A stretch of DNA of 64,000 bases. Origin: Galdieria partita (Eukaryota > Rhodophyta > Bangiophyceae > Galdieriales > Galdieriaceae). The stretch's first letter is position 1; each line of letters starts with the position of its first letter. The notes beneath the pieces were generated by a model. It made no database searches. It was not told the origin of the DNA and saw nothing but the letters and a program-made list of their open reading frames with translations. Made by a program: the position numbers and the translations under genes. Shown here piece by piece: positions 32,784 to 45,000 of this stretch. The stretch is from assembly GCA_025991245.1 (NCBI GenBank), contig BQMJ01000002.1, positions 62,001-126,000 on the forward strand, given 5' to 3'.

Positions 32784-34100
32784 ATGGATGAACAAGACCG
32801 CAAGAGACTCAAAACTCAGAACTCGGAACTGACATGGAAACTGAAAAAAGTTATTAGAGAAAGCTCAGGAGAAAATGTTATAAGTCTGTTACCCAATAGA
32901 TTGGACTCTTCTCTTCACAACATTGTTTCCAGTATTTCAAAACATCAAGTAGGTTATTAATATGTCTTTGAAGCACCCTATATTCTAGTGTAGGTGAATA
33001 TTTATGATTCTGCACATTTTGGGGAGAATTTGGATCTATTCATGGCTTTTCGAAGCGCACCAGAAGAAGAGTTTCTTTGCGGAGCTTGGGTCAAGGCAGA
33101 TATTGATGGGAGTGATGCTCTCTCTGTAAGTAAAATTTTCGCTTTTCCTGAATTCTTTGATCGCATTAACAACTCTACATACAAAAGGATACCATTTTAG
33201 CTGTAGGTTCCAAGTCAGGAAAAATTCATTTGCTTAGTTTAGCCTATAGTCAAGAGATAGAAGTTATTGATGGGAATGAAAAGGGTTCTTCTATCATAGG
33301 ATTGGCTGGTTCATCTTTACATGCAGTGACATTTGCATCCTGTGGCACGGATGGCAATGTGAAGATATGGAAAAGGAAAAAGGATATTTCTGTCTTGATT
33401 GGTATTATATCCTTATCTTCGGTCATTGTGTCATTTGCTGGTGATCACAGTATTTTATTAGCTGGAAAGGATAATACTTTAAGAAGTTTTGATATCTCTA
33501 GCATTTTGACTGACTTCGAGTCTGTTGATCTCCCAGTCCATTTTAGAGTAAGGACCTCCCCAATTTGTTTATTTGTTTCATCCTTGTATTTGTACTGAAA
33601 AGGAAAATGATGGTCAAATTATTGTAAGGAGAAGTAATAATATGTCGAGACTGTGTCATTTTCAAGTACTGCATGACCATCAGGTCATTTGTTTATTCAC
33701 CGATGGAGTAGTGCAACTCATTAATATCCTCAACGGAGAACAACAAGTTAGATGGGAAGTAAGTATAGAGCATCACGTGAATACATTGGAATGACACTGT
33801 CAACAGATCAGCAACTTTTCCAAAAGCGATCCCTGTCACTTTGGAATTTGTCCAGAAGGAAAATACTTTGTGGTGTCCAATTCCAACGGCATTGTCCAAT
33901 TATACGATATCCCAACTGGAAAGAAGGTAAATACCAAGACTGTGGAAATATCAAAACTACATTTTCACAACAATTTATAGGTCGACAAATTTCAAAATGA
34001 AAGAATGCGAAAAGCATGTGGAAATACTGTCTTTGGAAATTCCAAGTCTACTTTGATAGTTTCCACCGATTGCATTCTTTGGTTCTTTGTCAAATCATAA
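32784..34100 (+). CDS. WD40 beta-propeller protein (possibly EED/ESC-like)
   Basis: Six exons (32784-32948, 32994-33125, 33188-33547, 33603-33758, 33807-33926, 33981-34100) with GT..AG introns of about 45-62 bases give 350 aa, all in phase 0. Blade signatures include FASCGTDGNVKIWKRKKD, LLAGKDNTLRSFDI, VICLFTDGVVQLINI and FVVSNSNGIVQLYDIPTG. The N-terminus is a short charged helix. The last two blades (CPEGKYFVVSNSNGIVQLYD, and STLIVSTDCILWFF) resemble the end of EED/ESC, the WD40 subunit of PRC2, but the aromatic cage residues cannot be confirmed by eye. LRWD1-like proteins are an alternative. WD40 assignment is good, EED assignment weak. Confidence 0.65.
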
Positions 34101-34135
34101 CATCTCCATAACGACTCTCTCAATCCGCAACAATG

Positions 34136-37100
34136 CTAGTTTTCTTCGTACTCAAATACAAATGTGGGCTTGGATGGCAACGACTCCTTCGCAGCTGATA
34201 TGAGTTCTTTCCTAGTTTCTTCTATTCTGTCGCAACTCTTTATGACTTGAAGATTCTTTAGAGATAACTCTTCCATCACATATGCTCTATTCTGCAAAAG
34301 CACATCCACTTCGTCAAATAAAAGTCTCAATTCTAAAGCAGATTCGCCTTCTTCCTTTGCCTTATCCCGAATCATTCCAACAAATGACATAACCTTTTTC
34401 ATATTATCTTTTAATTCTTCACAAGAAGATATCAACTTGGGTATATCTGCTTCAAATTCATTAGAGTTTGCATTAAACACAGAACGCAATAAATTGACGG
34501 ACTTGCGCTGCCAAAAAGGAGGTTCACTACAAACAACAATCGTTGCACTTTTTGGACAATGGGATTGATGATTCGACTTTTTGGACTTTTTAGGTATCAT
34601 TTGCAGTCTCATGCGATGTAAAGTGTCTTCTAAATAACGTGAAGCAGCCAATATACTTTCATCTTCACGTTCTACTACTGGCCAACGTGACTGCAAGATA
34701 CTTGCTTCTGCATTTTGTTGCGTAGCCCTTGCAATCCATTCCCAAATAACTTCACTCGTATGTGGGCAAATAGGACACAGAACTACAGCCTGAATTCGAC
34801 AGTAGAACACAAATAGCTCGCGATTTACATCATTCATGACTGACTTGGATTTATCTGCATGCACCACCTTCCTATATCGTCCAAGTGCTTCTTGGAACTC
34901 AAAGAATCCAATTTTCAAAGCCTCTCGATACAGCATTCCATCATATTTTTCTTTACAAAGCCGAACTGTTCGTCGAATTTCCGATAAAAATACCCGGTCT
35001 TCAAAACGACTAGAAGTCTCAGCTGCTTCTGTTCGCATCATTTGTAATTGTTCACAACCTTCTTTCACAAAAGTTAACAATGCTGTGAGCTTCAGTACAG
35101 CATCATCTGCGGTCTTAAGCTGGAAATTGGCGTCTTCAACTCCATCCCCTGCATCTGCCAAGGCAAACCTTACAGCATCGGAAGAATATTTGTCGATTGC
35201 CTCTTCTAAAGTTAAAAAATTACCGGTACTCTTACTCATCTTTTCCGAATTAATCAACATATGACCATTCGCACGGAATGCACGAGGCCAATTCTCTTCT
35301 TGAAAAAGAGCAACATGATTATAAATACAAAAAGTGAGATGATTTCCAATCAGATCTTTTCCTGAAACTCGTAAATCCATCGGATACCAGAAACAAAACT
35401 CTTTTCTAAGCAATTCTAACTTCCATTTGGGAATGGAACATTCTCTCCATTGTTCTTCTGACAAGCTTTCACCTAAGAAAATAAAATTCCATACTGCAGG
35501 AGTCATTTGGTCTGCTTCTATACCAATTGGATTAGGTTTCTTTCCATCTAAATTGTCTTCTCCTTGAATCAAGTGAGCTATTGTATAATATGCCATATAA
35601 ATGGTAGAATCCGAAAGGGACTCAATGACATATTGTGGATCCCAAGGAAGCTTTGTTCCTAAACCAAAAGAGCGAGAACAAGCCCATTCATGGAGCCAAT
35701 CAAAAGTAAATTCAAAGCTTCGGTAAGTCTCCGTTCCAAAACTTAAAAAAGACTTGTCAGTATTCCAGAGAGAAAATTAAAAATTGAAAATGGTTCTTAC
35801 GTGTTCATACGACTCAAACATTTCTTTGCGAGTTCTCTCCAACTGCATTCTCCGTAATCTAAATACCACTGATCGACTAATGCAACTACACATTCGTCTC
35901 CAGAACGAGATATAACCGGAAATTCTGGTTCACAGTATACAATAGCTTTATTCTGCGACAAGAGATAGCTTTTAATCTTTGCCTTTGCTTCTTGAACTAG
36001 TTCTCCAGCATAAGGACCTTTCAAAAGCTTTCCTTCATAGAAGCCTTTTAAATAAACCAAATCCTTTGCCTTTTTCAAAGCCTCAACATCGTTTTGAGAG
36101 CGAACATGAAACTTTTCGCAAGCAACTTTTGCTGACATATCACCAAAAGTAGGAACATCAACTACAGAAACAGGTTCGAAAGGAAATACCCATTCGTTCT
36201 TTAAATGAAACTTTTCTCTCAATCCAGCTTTCTCTTTCAAATCCAACAATGCTCGATAGTCATCCGGTGAATCTGACGGCACTGACATAACGATGCCTGT
36301 TCCTTTCTGTGTAGATACATTAAACATCGGCAGAATATAAATTTTTTCAAACGCACATTCTGGACACTTGAGAGACCAACCAATCAACTGCTCTCCTTTA
36401 AGTTGCAGTATTTCCTTTGGTTGTCCAAATTCTCCTCCATCAAAACCTTGGAAAGCCATATTCCGTGCAGCTCTTGGAGTCATAATAAAGTATTCAGACT
36501 CCGATTGATCCGCCGAATCATCCTTTCGATATACAACTTCATAAACTCCATATATCCCGTTTGAAGCAATCCAACAATTGGTTACTCCGTAAATGGTTTC
36601 TGGGCGTAAAGTGGCTGCAATAAGAAAAACGGGCTTTCCTTTTAGAGACTTTAAAACAGCATGTGACTCTACAATCTCTTCTTCCAGTTGCAACTTGATG
36701 CCTATATATTCCAATGGACCTGCACCCTCACCAGATGCCCTGTCATGGTCTGCACAAGCTTGTCGATCTAAAGGCGAATAAACGGTATAACGTTTACCAA
36801 ACTTGATTTTACCCCGTTCCTTCAATGTCCAAAATTGCCAACGTACAAATGAGTCATAAAAAGGATTAGCTTCTGTGGTAATAAAGGACCTTCTCCAATC
36901 TACGAAAACACCAAAACGTTTCAAATCTCTTATGCCATAAGGTGGAAAATATTGCAACCAATAAAGAGGGTCAGCAAACTTTGGAACCAAATCTGAAGGC
37001 ACTCCTAGCGACTCCAATATTTTCCACTGTCTTACTATATTGCCAGTTTTCTTGGATGTAGCCTTCGATTTACTGGAGGTGAACTTTGTCGGATCTGCCT

Positions 37101-37608
37101 TATCAACCCGCTGTTCTTGTTGTTCAGTGTTAGTACTATTAGTCACTTCACACTGTTCTTGTAAGTCTTCTGGAAAAAGAGGAGGGCAACCGAAACCTTC
37201 TATTTCCTTTCGAAGCCTATCTGCACAGGCCTGAATAGGCATTCCTGTACAATGAAAGGCAAACGGAAATAAGGAACGTTTCCCACATAAGTGTTGATAT
37301 CTGGCTGCAAACTCTGCTTTGGAAAGTGAAAATGCGTGTCCCAAGTGAAGAAAACCATTCATGTATGGATAAGGAAACGTGACCAAAAATTTACAACTTT
37401 CTTTGTTCGCCATTTCCCGTTCATATTCGTCAGGCTCTTTTGGAATATCTATAACTGTGATTTGCAGCTTATTCCACTTTTCTTGTACTTTTTCTTGCAG
37501 TTCCAACAACTGGTCTCTTCTGGCAGTTGACATATCTACTAACCCTCGCTTTCCTTTCAACTGAGGACGATAAGCACAACAGAATTTCAAGAATTGACTG
37601 ACGCCCAT
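34136..37608 (-). CDS. LARS1: Cytosolic leucyl-tRNA synthetase
   Basis: Two exons, 35801-37608 and 34136-35741, joined over a 59-base intron, 1,137 aa (human enzyme 1,176). Class Ia motifs are present: the HIGH box in YMNGFLHLGHAF and the KMSKS loop in MLINSEKMSKSTGNF. The CP1 editing domain is complete with the T-rich LRPETIYGVTNCWI region and the conserved MSVPSDSPDDY. The junction restores WLHEWACSRSFGLGTKLPWD, highly conserved in eukaryotic LeuRS. The C-terminal extension (about residues 930-1137) fits the archaeal/eukaryotic type, not the bacterial one. The upstream HNH gene ends only 9 bases before this ATG on the same strand. Confidence 0.95.
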
Positions 37609-37617
37609 TTCTCATAT

Positions 37618-38535
37618 TTATGGAAGCATCAAGTAAGCATTCCAAGAAGTATGCGATATTTTAGGAGACAATTGTTTGGCTTTGACTTGTAACTCATAAA
37701 AGGTAGGACGCCTGGGGTACTTTAGAAGTCTCATATCGCGAGTTTCTTCAATTAGACGGCTGCCTTTTTTAAAGTTGCAATGGAAACAGGCAGTGACCAC
37801 ATTGGTCCAACAACTGTGTCCACCTCTTGAGCGAGGAACGATATGATCAAAGGATAAATCTGCTGATCGACAACGTTTTCCACAATATTGGCAGATGAAA
37901 TCATCCCTTAAAAATACATTGAAGCGAGTGAATATTGGTTGTCGACCTGTCATTCTTCGAAACTCTTTCAAAGCCACTACCGAAGGGAGTTTCAAAGACA
38001 TGGAAGGTGAACGAATAATTTTCTCATAAGTTTCAAGTACCACAGCTTTGTCTAATAGCACAGCTTTGATCGTCTCATACCAAGGCCAGAGACTAAGAGG
38101 ATAATAACTCACAGGTTGGAAGTCTGCATTGAGTACCAGAGTAGGAAAGGAGTTGGGACTTGTATTTGGATCGCGTTCCAACTTGTGGAGATCAAAATGC
38201 GATGACTTGCTGGAACTCCTCTTAAGTTCAACTGGAGTATTGTCATACAACGCATAGTAGTTGAAGAATACCTTATCTTCCGACGATGAATTTATTCCTT
38301 CCTCATCTTCTGTCTCAGAAACACTAGGCTTACTAACTGAAGATGAACAACACAAAATAAGTTCTGGATAGTCCAAATAACTTTTGCATTTCCGTGCTGG
38401 TTTGAAATTTATCACCAGCAGACGTGTCCTGAAAATATTTCGCTCATAATCTGTGTTACCGTTCCTCTGAACCTCTTTTTGGAAATGAAACGAATAAAGT
38501 TGATTTCTCCAGATAGGAATCTTTATATACAACAT
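37618..38535 (-). CDS. HNH endonuclease family protein
   Basis: Single exon, 305 aa from the ATG at 38535. The HNH/zinc-knuckle block is intact: FICQYCGKRCRSADLSFDHI, VPRSRGGHSCWTNVVTACF and HCNFKKG, with two CxxC pairs and the DH and N catalytic positions. Upstream lies the segment LVLNADFQPVSYYPLSLWPW ... VLLDKAVVLETYEK that always accompanies this bacterial and plastid HNH family (RVLVLNA ... KAEVL). The N-terminal 110 residues are polar and poorly conserved and may target an organelle. Substrate unknown; bacterial relatives cut DNA. Its stop codon lies 9 bases upstream of the LeuRS start codon. Confidence 0.85.
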   Translation of the reverse strand: MLYIKIPIWRNQLYSFHFQKEVQRNGNTDYERNIFRTRLLVINFKPARKCKSYLDYPELILCCSSSVSKPSVSETEDEEGINSSSEDKVFFNYYALYDNTPVELKRSSSKSSHFDLHKLERDPNTSPNSFPTLVLNADFQPVSYYPLSLWPWYETIKAVLLDKAVVLETYEKIIRSPSMSLKLPSVVALKEFRRMTGRQPIFTRFNVFLRDDFICQYCGKRCRSADLSFDHIVPRSRGGHSCWTNVVTACFHCNFKKGSRLIEETRDMRLLKYPRRPTFYELQVKAKQLSPKISHTSWNAYLMLP

Positions 38536-38585
38536 TCTCCAAAGACTTGTGTTCCCCAACCAACTTTTGAATAATTCACGTTGCC

Positions 38586-40502
38586 ATGAATGAACAGCAT
38601 TTTCAGTTGGCTAAAACACTTGTCAATGAGAGTTATATGAAACAAGCAGAGCAGTCCAGAAGGTGTAGAGAGAAGCTTATAAGGAAACTCCTTTCTAATC
38701 GAAGACTACCAAAGGATGGATGGTGAGTAAACAATAATAGCTTGATAGGTTCTTACTCTATTCAGGGATGAAGTTACTATACGTTTGTTTTTACAAGAAA
38801 TTGCCAGTATGGATAGTAATAACTTTATTGGAAATGTGGGAGCAGGTGAAAGAGAAGCAAGAATCTTTAGTAACATTGTTCGAGAAAGAAACTATAGTCT
38901 AGGACACGGAATTGGTATGATATTATATATTTTATCCTATTAGTTGGTTGTATATTACATATCCTTTTGGACAATATATAGGAAGATCTGGAGATATTAG
39001 TGCTATTCAACCTAAAGCTGCCGGTAGTTCTCTCCTTGCAAAGTTAACAGAATGTTTGGTTTTGGTTGGCAGTCTTGTTTGAGTTGATTCTAGAATTTAT
39101 ATTTCCTTTTATAGGATGCCATAAAAGTTGCAGGCTTACAGTCTGTGAAAAGAGCTCTTGTGGTTCCTGTTGCAACAGGAATGGCAATGACTTTGATATT
39201 TCTTGCTCTAAGAACTATGAAACCTCATGCAACCAAAATTATATTATCAAGAATAGATCAGAAAAGTTGTATCAAGTCCATTCAAGCTGCAGGATATGAA
39301 CCAATTATTATTGATAATCAAGTTATTGAGGACGAAGTTATTACGAATATCAAGTCGATATCGAATTGGCTGGAATTGGAAGCAGATAAGGTTCTTTGTA
39401 TTGTTAGCACTATGAGTTGTTTTGCTCCACGAGCACCAGATGACATTGTTAACATTGCCACTTTGTGTCAGACATTTGGTAAGTATTTCTACTTTGAATT
39501 GCCTTTTGCCATATATAGCTAAGGATTGTATGGACAGATGTGATTCATGTTGTTAACAATGCCTATGGAATTCAAAGTAGACAATCCAATGGTAACTACT
39601 GTCTTATATTTGAGGGTAATTGGAGATTGTTGATTGTTTTGTATTCAAACAAGTCTGGATGGAGTCTGCTTCAAGTAAAGGAAGAGTAGATATTGTTGTT
39701 CAAAGCACCGATAAAAATTTTATGGTTCCAGTTGGTGGTGCAGTATTGGTTGCCAAACGGGTTGATTATCTTTTGAAGGTAGCACAAATGTAAGTAGGAT
39801 CGATATCTTTCTATGGAATATTGATAATAACAACAATTTGAATGCACAGATATCCCGGCAGAGCTTCTGCACAGATACATATCGATTTGTTAGTTACACT
39901 TCTTCAGATGGGTGAATCAACTTGGCGTGAATTATTGAAGCAGAGAGAGGAATTGTTTCCAGTCTTAAAGGTAGCCTAAGAAGTCTTCGATTGTAGTTTG
40001 TCTTTTAACATTTCATTGAATAGAATGAATTTGGCAAAATAGCTCATAAATATGGTGAACGCTTACTGGAAACTCATCATAATCCCATTTCAATGGCTAT
40101 AACTTTGGACCATTTAGAGGCAAAAGGGTTTTCTGTAGAATTCTTTGGTTCTATGTTATTTACCAGATTTGTTTCTGGAACCAGAGTTGTAGCTCGAAAC
40201 AATAGTAAGACAAAGGTGGAGAAATATAAAAAGAGTCAATTTGTATATGGAAATGATTTTCATATTGTAAGGTCTGTGGAATTGATTTTCCTAATGGTTT
40301 CGGAGCCCATTGTACAAATTACCCTCATAGCTATCTCACTGCAGTAAGTATTATGTGTGTTTGGACAACGCCTACAGACTCAATTCATTAGGCTTGTGCT
40401 TTAGGAATGAAAAAAGACGATGTTGTAGCATTTTGTAATCGACTCGATGAATGTTTTCAAGAGGCCTATAAGAATTTGGCATTCCATAGAGATGAAACTT
40501 AG
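38586..40502 (+). CDS. SEPSECS: O-phosphoseryl-tRNA(Sec):selenocysteinyl-tRNA synthase
   Basis: At least nine exons. The first ones are 38586-38722, 38766-38914, 38982-39064 and 39115-39478, with introns of 43-67 bases. The protein starts [20 protein letters not shown] and continues RRLPKDGW, the fingerprint [59 protein letters not shown] and [18 protein letters not shown]. The PLP-lysine motif is in [16 protein letters not shown], then [18 protein letters not shown]. It converts phosphoseryl-tRNA(Sec) to selenocysteinyl-tRNA with selenophosphate as donor. Its presence implies that the organism decodes UGA as selenocysteine and has SelD, PSTK, SBP2 and selenoproteins elsewhere. The gene ends with TAG 40500-40502. 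Confidence 0.92.
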
Positions 40503-40725
40503 AATATTCAAGGATAGAGCATTTTATGTGGTACTGTTTATATTCTATCTATAACTTGCATGAATTCCAAAATAGCAATATATCTACACACAACTCTTTC
40601 GAATTTGGAATCAAAACAACTTAAAATCTGAGCTATTGTATATCCTTTGGACAACATTTGTAATACACGGAATGATTCTCTGAATCATGACAGTTATAAA
40701 CATGTTACATGAAATCTTTGTTCAC

Positions 40726-41919
40726 TTACTCAATAGTAAGTAGGTCAATAAGCAAAGTGTCATGTATTTTAGATATTTTACTCCACAAATTCTCCACTCT
40801 ATTCTTTGCAGTTTCGTGAACAAGAAATTGCAAACTCTTCTTCAACACTCCAACGTATTCTGTCATGTGATGTGCTCTACCCTTTTGTATGGCTTCGATA
40901 ATGAAACTCTTGTCAAAATCAATCATACAATTTCTAACAATCTCTATCAAACTTGAAAATTTTAGCAGTTTATGTATCCTTTTCAATTCCATAGACCTTG
41001 TGATACTTACCATTTGCTCGGATCCCATAAGCGAAACAAAAGAGATAATATCTTTGCATACGGGAAATAAAACATGTCATCGATAGACTTTTCAGATGAA
41101 ATAAAAAAGCACAAACTATATTCATTCCAATTATAGTCCTCTGAAAGATATTGTCGATGGATATTCACTTCAAGATATCTATTGACCAAAATCTTTCCAG
41201 GAATCTCACATACAACACAAGTTAGTGCATTCTTTAATATATTTTCCAAATCTCCTAGGAATAACGATCTCAGTTAAAGATCAGTCAATGAATCTAAATC
41301 GACTTACTTTCTTCTCCTGAGGGTAGAATGGACTGTCGAGTAACATAGCCACAACGAATTTCTTCCAACGCCAAAGATCGTGCGATAAGAGAAACTATGC
41401 GTTGAGCTGAAGCTATCCATCCTTGCGTCACCATTCCTCTATAATACATGCCTACCTAAATAACAAAATATTAATAAAAAAAAGGTTCAATAGATAAATG
41501 TACCAACAGTCAAATTATGATACACCGGTTTTCTTCTGTTCTGCTCCACTTCCAACCCACAAGAATACCAAATGTAGTTAGTAAATCCTACAGAGCTTGA
41601 TAAACTTTTTCCACATAACGCAGCTTTTGAAAAGGGTAGTTCCATAAATGCAGCAAGTTCGGTGCATCTATCTTTGCCAGAGTTGTTGAAACGCAATTGA
41701 GGTTGCAGCTTAAAGGAAGAAAGGGAATCAACTCCGTCTAGAATAGAGTTTGGCGACACTTCACATTCCAACTAGCATAACAGCATAAAAAGAGATTGAA
41801 TAAGCTCTTGAGTAAGTGAGGCATATACGTACATAGCAAATAACACGGGCTTTTTCAGCAAACGGCACAGCCATGATAAACATAGCACATGGAGATTGGT
41901 AACTGACATTGTTGTCCAT
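40726..41919 (-). CDS. Nprl3-like protein (GATOR1 subunit), tentative
   Basis: Five exons (41833-41919, 41504-41771, 41310 region to 41451 ending at 41308, 41011-41254, 40726-40951) in consistent phase give 322 aa. Blocks resemble Nprl3/Npr3: QRIVSLIARSLALEEIRCGY followed by VTRQ, where Nprl3 has an RRIATVLQHEERRC-like helix and YLTRE; then ILVNRYLEVNIHRQY, and SLCFFISSEKSIDDMFYFPY, like the ALLLLSDEKSLL block. The N-terminus (CAMFIMAVPFAEKARVICYL) would be the first longin strand pair. GATOR1 inhibits TORC1 when amino acids are scarce. The protein is much shorter than animal Nprl3 (about 570 aa) and appears to lack the C-terminal region. Similarity was judged by eye and is modest. The start is 139 bases from the divergent trehalose-phosphate synthase gene. 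Confidence 0.5.
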
Positions 41920-42057
41920 GAAGATGGATTGTTGTTCTACAACAGGAAATGGTTGTAGAAGAAAGCTTTGTGTTGTAACTCATTCGTGAAGAGTAGCACT
42001 GAAAACTGTTTTATTTTCTTATACAGTGCGTGTTCTATATTATCTGTCCTTGGAGAT

Positions 42058-45000
42058 ATGTCGGGAAAGGAAGAAGACTATGTTTGCAGAAGAGATACGT
42101 ATTCTACGAGCTCCGCAGATTTCGAATACGCTTCGGAGAATGAAGTAGAAGAACAAACTGTTCAAGAAAACTTGCCTAGGAAAGTGCGGAATATGTCTTT
42201 CAAGTCTACTTCACACGAAAGATCAGATGGTTCTGAAGGTTTATCCTCTTCGCCTGAGAGTCCGGTAACCGCGGAAACTCAAGAGTTGCAGAAACAAAGA
42301 GGAGAAATGAGTCCCAAAGCAGCCCAAGAAGAGATATTGGCTCAAATCCAAAGACTTCAATTGAAGTTGACAGAATTACGTGACGTGGAGAACGCCAGTT
42401 CCGTTGGAAGCCATCATAGTCAACTGAATAGCTCGAGTTCAGGTTATTCTTTGCATCGACCTAACTTGGAGGTTTCTGTAAGAGATACTAGTTTTCAACA
42501 AACTGGAACTGGAGAAAGTATTGTATCTACAAATAGTGCGAAGGTAGGACCCAAACTGTTGGTTGTATCCAATCGGCTTCCTGTGACAGTTACAAAAGAT
42601 AATAGCGGAGCTTATCATTTCAATATGAGTTCGGGAGGTTTGGTTTCTGCTCTCAAAGGTGTGAAATCTTTGATGCCTTTTCTTTGGATTGGATGGCCAG
42701 GAACTGAAATCGACCCTAATGAAAGAGACTATGTCCGTAACAAGTTAAGAGAAGATTATTCTTGTTTTCCAGTTTTCATTACGGATGAACAAGCAAACTT
42801 GTACTACAATGGCTTTTGTAACGATGTCTTATGGCCTTTATTTCATTATGTACCTTTGCCTATTGTTTCCTCAGATGGCGAAAGGAAGTTTGATTTTAAA
42901 TATTGGCAAGCTTATTCTGCTGCTAATTATCGATTCGCAGAGGCTGTTTTGCAAGTTTATCAGGATGTAAGTATATGTTGCAATTTAGTAAAATTCTGAG
43001 TTTTTCTGTTGTATACAGGGTGACTATATTTGGGTTCAAGATTATCATTTATTATTGTTGCCTTCTCTTTTAAGAAGACGACTGAGAGACGTGAAGATTG
43101 GTTTCTTCCTTCATATACCTTTTCCAACGAGTGAAGTTTATCGTATCATACCTGTTAGAAAGGAACTCTTACAAGGAGTATTGGCTGCTGATTTGATTGG
43201 ATTTCATACCTACGATTATGCACGACATTTTTTATCAGTATGTACTAGAATTCTAGGATTGGAATCCTCGCCAAAGGGAGTCAATTATCATAGTCACTTT
43301 GCACATGTGGGTATATTTCCTATAGGTATCGATCCAAACACCTTTCATCGTGCTTTGGAAGACTCCAACGTTCAACAACGTATACAAGAATTGCATGAAA
43401 GATTTATGGGCAAAAAGGTATTATTAGGTGTTGATCGTTTGGACTACATTAAAGGCGTTCCTCATAAACTTTTGGCACTGGAATGGCTTTTGACAAAATA
43501 TTCAGAGTGGATGCATAAAGTATGTGAAACATTAAAGTGAAAAGTGGTGGCTAAGCACTTGTATAGGTGGTCCTAGTTCAGATTGCAGTTCCTACACGTA
43601 CTGAAATTGAAGAATATAAAAAACTCTCAAGTCAAACCAATGAATTGGTTGGTAGAATCAATGGCAAATTCGGTACTGTGGATCATTCTCCAATCATGTT
43701 TATCAATCAGAGTCTTGTGTTTGAAGAACTGGTAGCCTTGTATACAGTCGCAGTAAGTTGGAATTCAGAGAAAGAATTTCAGCTCAACATTTACTACGAA
43801 TGTTAGGATGTTGCTATTGTATCTTCAGTTCGAGATGGAATGAATTTGGTATCTTATGAGTTTGTCATGTGTCAACAAGCAAACAAAGGAGTTCTTATAC
43901 TTTCGGAGTTTGCAGGGTCGGCACAGTCCTTATCCGGTGCCATAAGAGTGAATCCTTGGAATATTGAAGAATTGGCCAATGCAATATATGAAGCCATTTC
44001 TATGCCTCGTCGAGAAAGGGAAATCAAACATTGGAAACTGTATCGGTAAGTATGCCAAAACGTTTCGAATTTGTGCATCACTCATCAGTTGTATTTCTTC
44101 CAGTTATGTTACTACTCATACTGCAGAATATTGGGCCAAGTCGTTCTTTCAAGAATTAGACAATGTCGTGAAACACAGAGATGAACTGCGTTTATCGCTT
44201 CCTTTGCTCAACTTAAAGTCAGTAACAAAGCGAATGTCGAATGCACGAGCAAGAATGTTTCTGTTGGAGTACGAAGGTACGTGTATGATGAGATTTTGGG
44301 TGAGAGCAATAATAATTGGAAAAATGATTACTTGGTTAGGAAGTTTATGTCATCCCAAGTCCTTAGCAGAATTGAATAATCCTACAACTACGCATATTAA
44401 AATTTTGACGCGACTTTGTTCGGATCCTCGAAATATTGTTGTCATTATTTCAGGTCGGAGCAAAACTATATTGGATAATTGGTTTGGGTAAGCTTTCTAT
44501 TTTAGCAATTGACAACAAAGCTTATTGGAAAAATAGAAATTATCCAATGGGGTTGATTGCTGAAAATGGCTGTGATTTAAAAGTAAATGGCGGTGCTGAG
44601 TGGCGATGTCTCGTATCCTCCTCAGAAACTGAATGGAGAGAAGAATTGCTTCCTGTATTGCAATATTTTACGGAAAGAACTCCTGGTGCATATATCGAGC
44701 GAAAGAAACATTCCGTAACTTGGCATTTTCGAGATGCTGACCCAGAATTTGGTTCTTGGCAAGCAAATGAATTACAATTGCATTTGGCTGAACTTTGCAG
44801 CAATTTGCCAGTAAGTTTTCATCTGAATATACCAAAATACTCATGGTCTGGTGTTAGATTGAAGTCAATTCCGGTCCGAAACATTTAGAGTTGCGTCCAA
44901 AGGGAGTCAGCCGTTCAACAACAGTGGAACAATTATTCTCCATATTGCGTGATGAAAAGCGAACGATGATAGATTTCTGTTTCTGTCTTGGAGTAGACCG

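Noticed and set aside
42967-43018. Frame continuing through the first TPS intron as coding
   Set aside because: It ends quickly at a stop, while removing the 52-base intron restores the conserved sequence before WVQDYHLLLLP.
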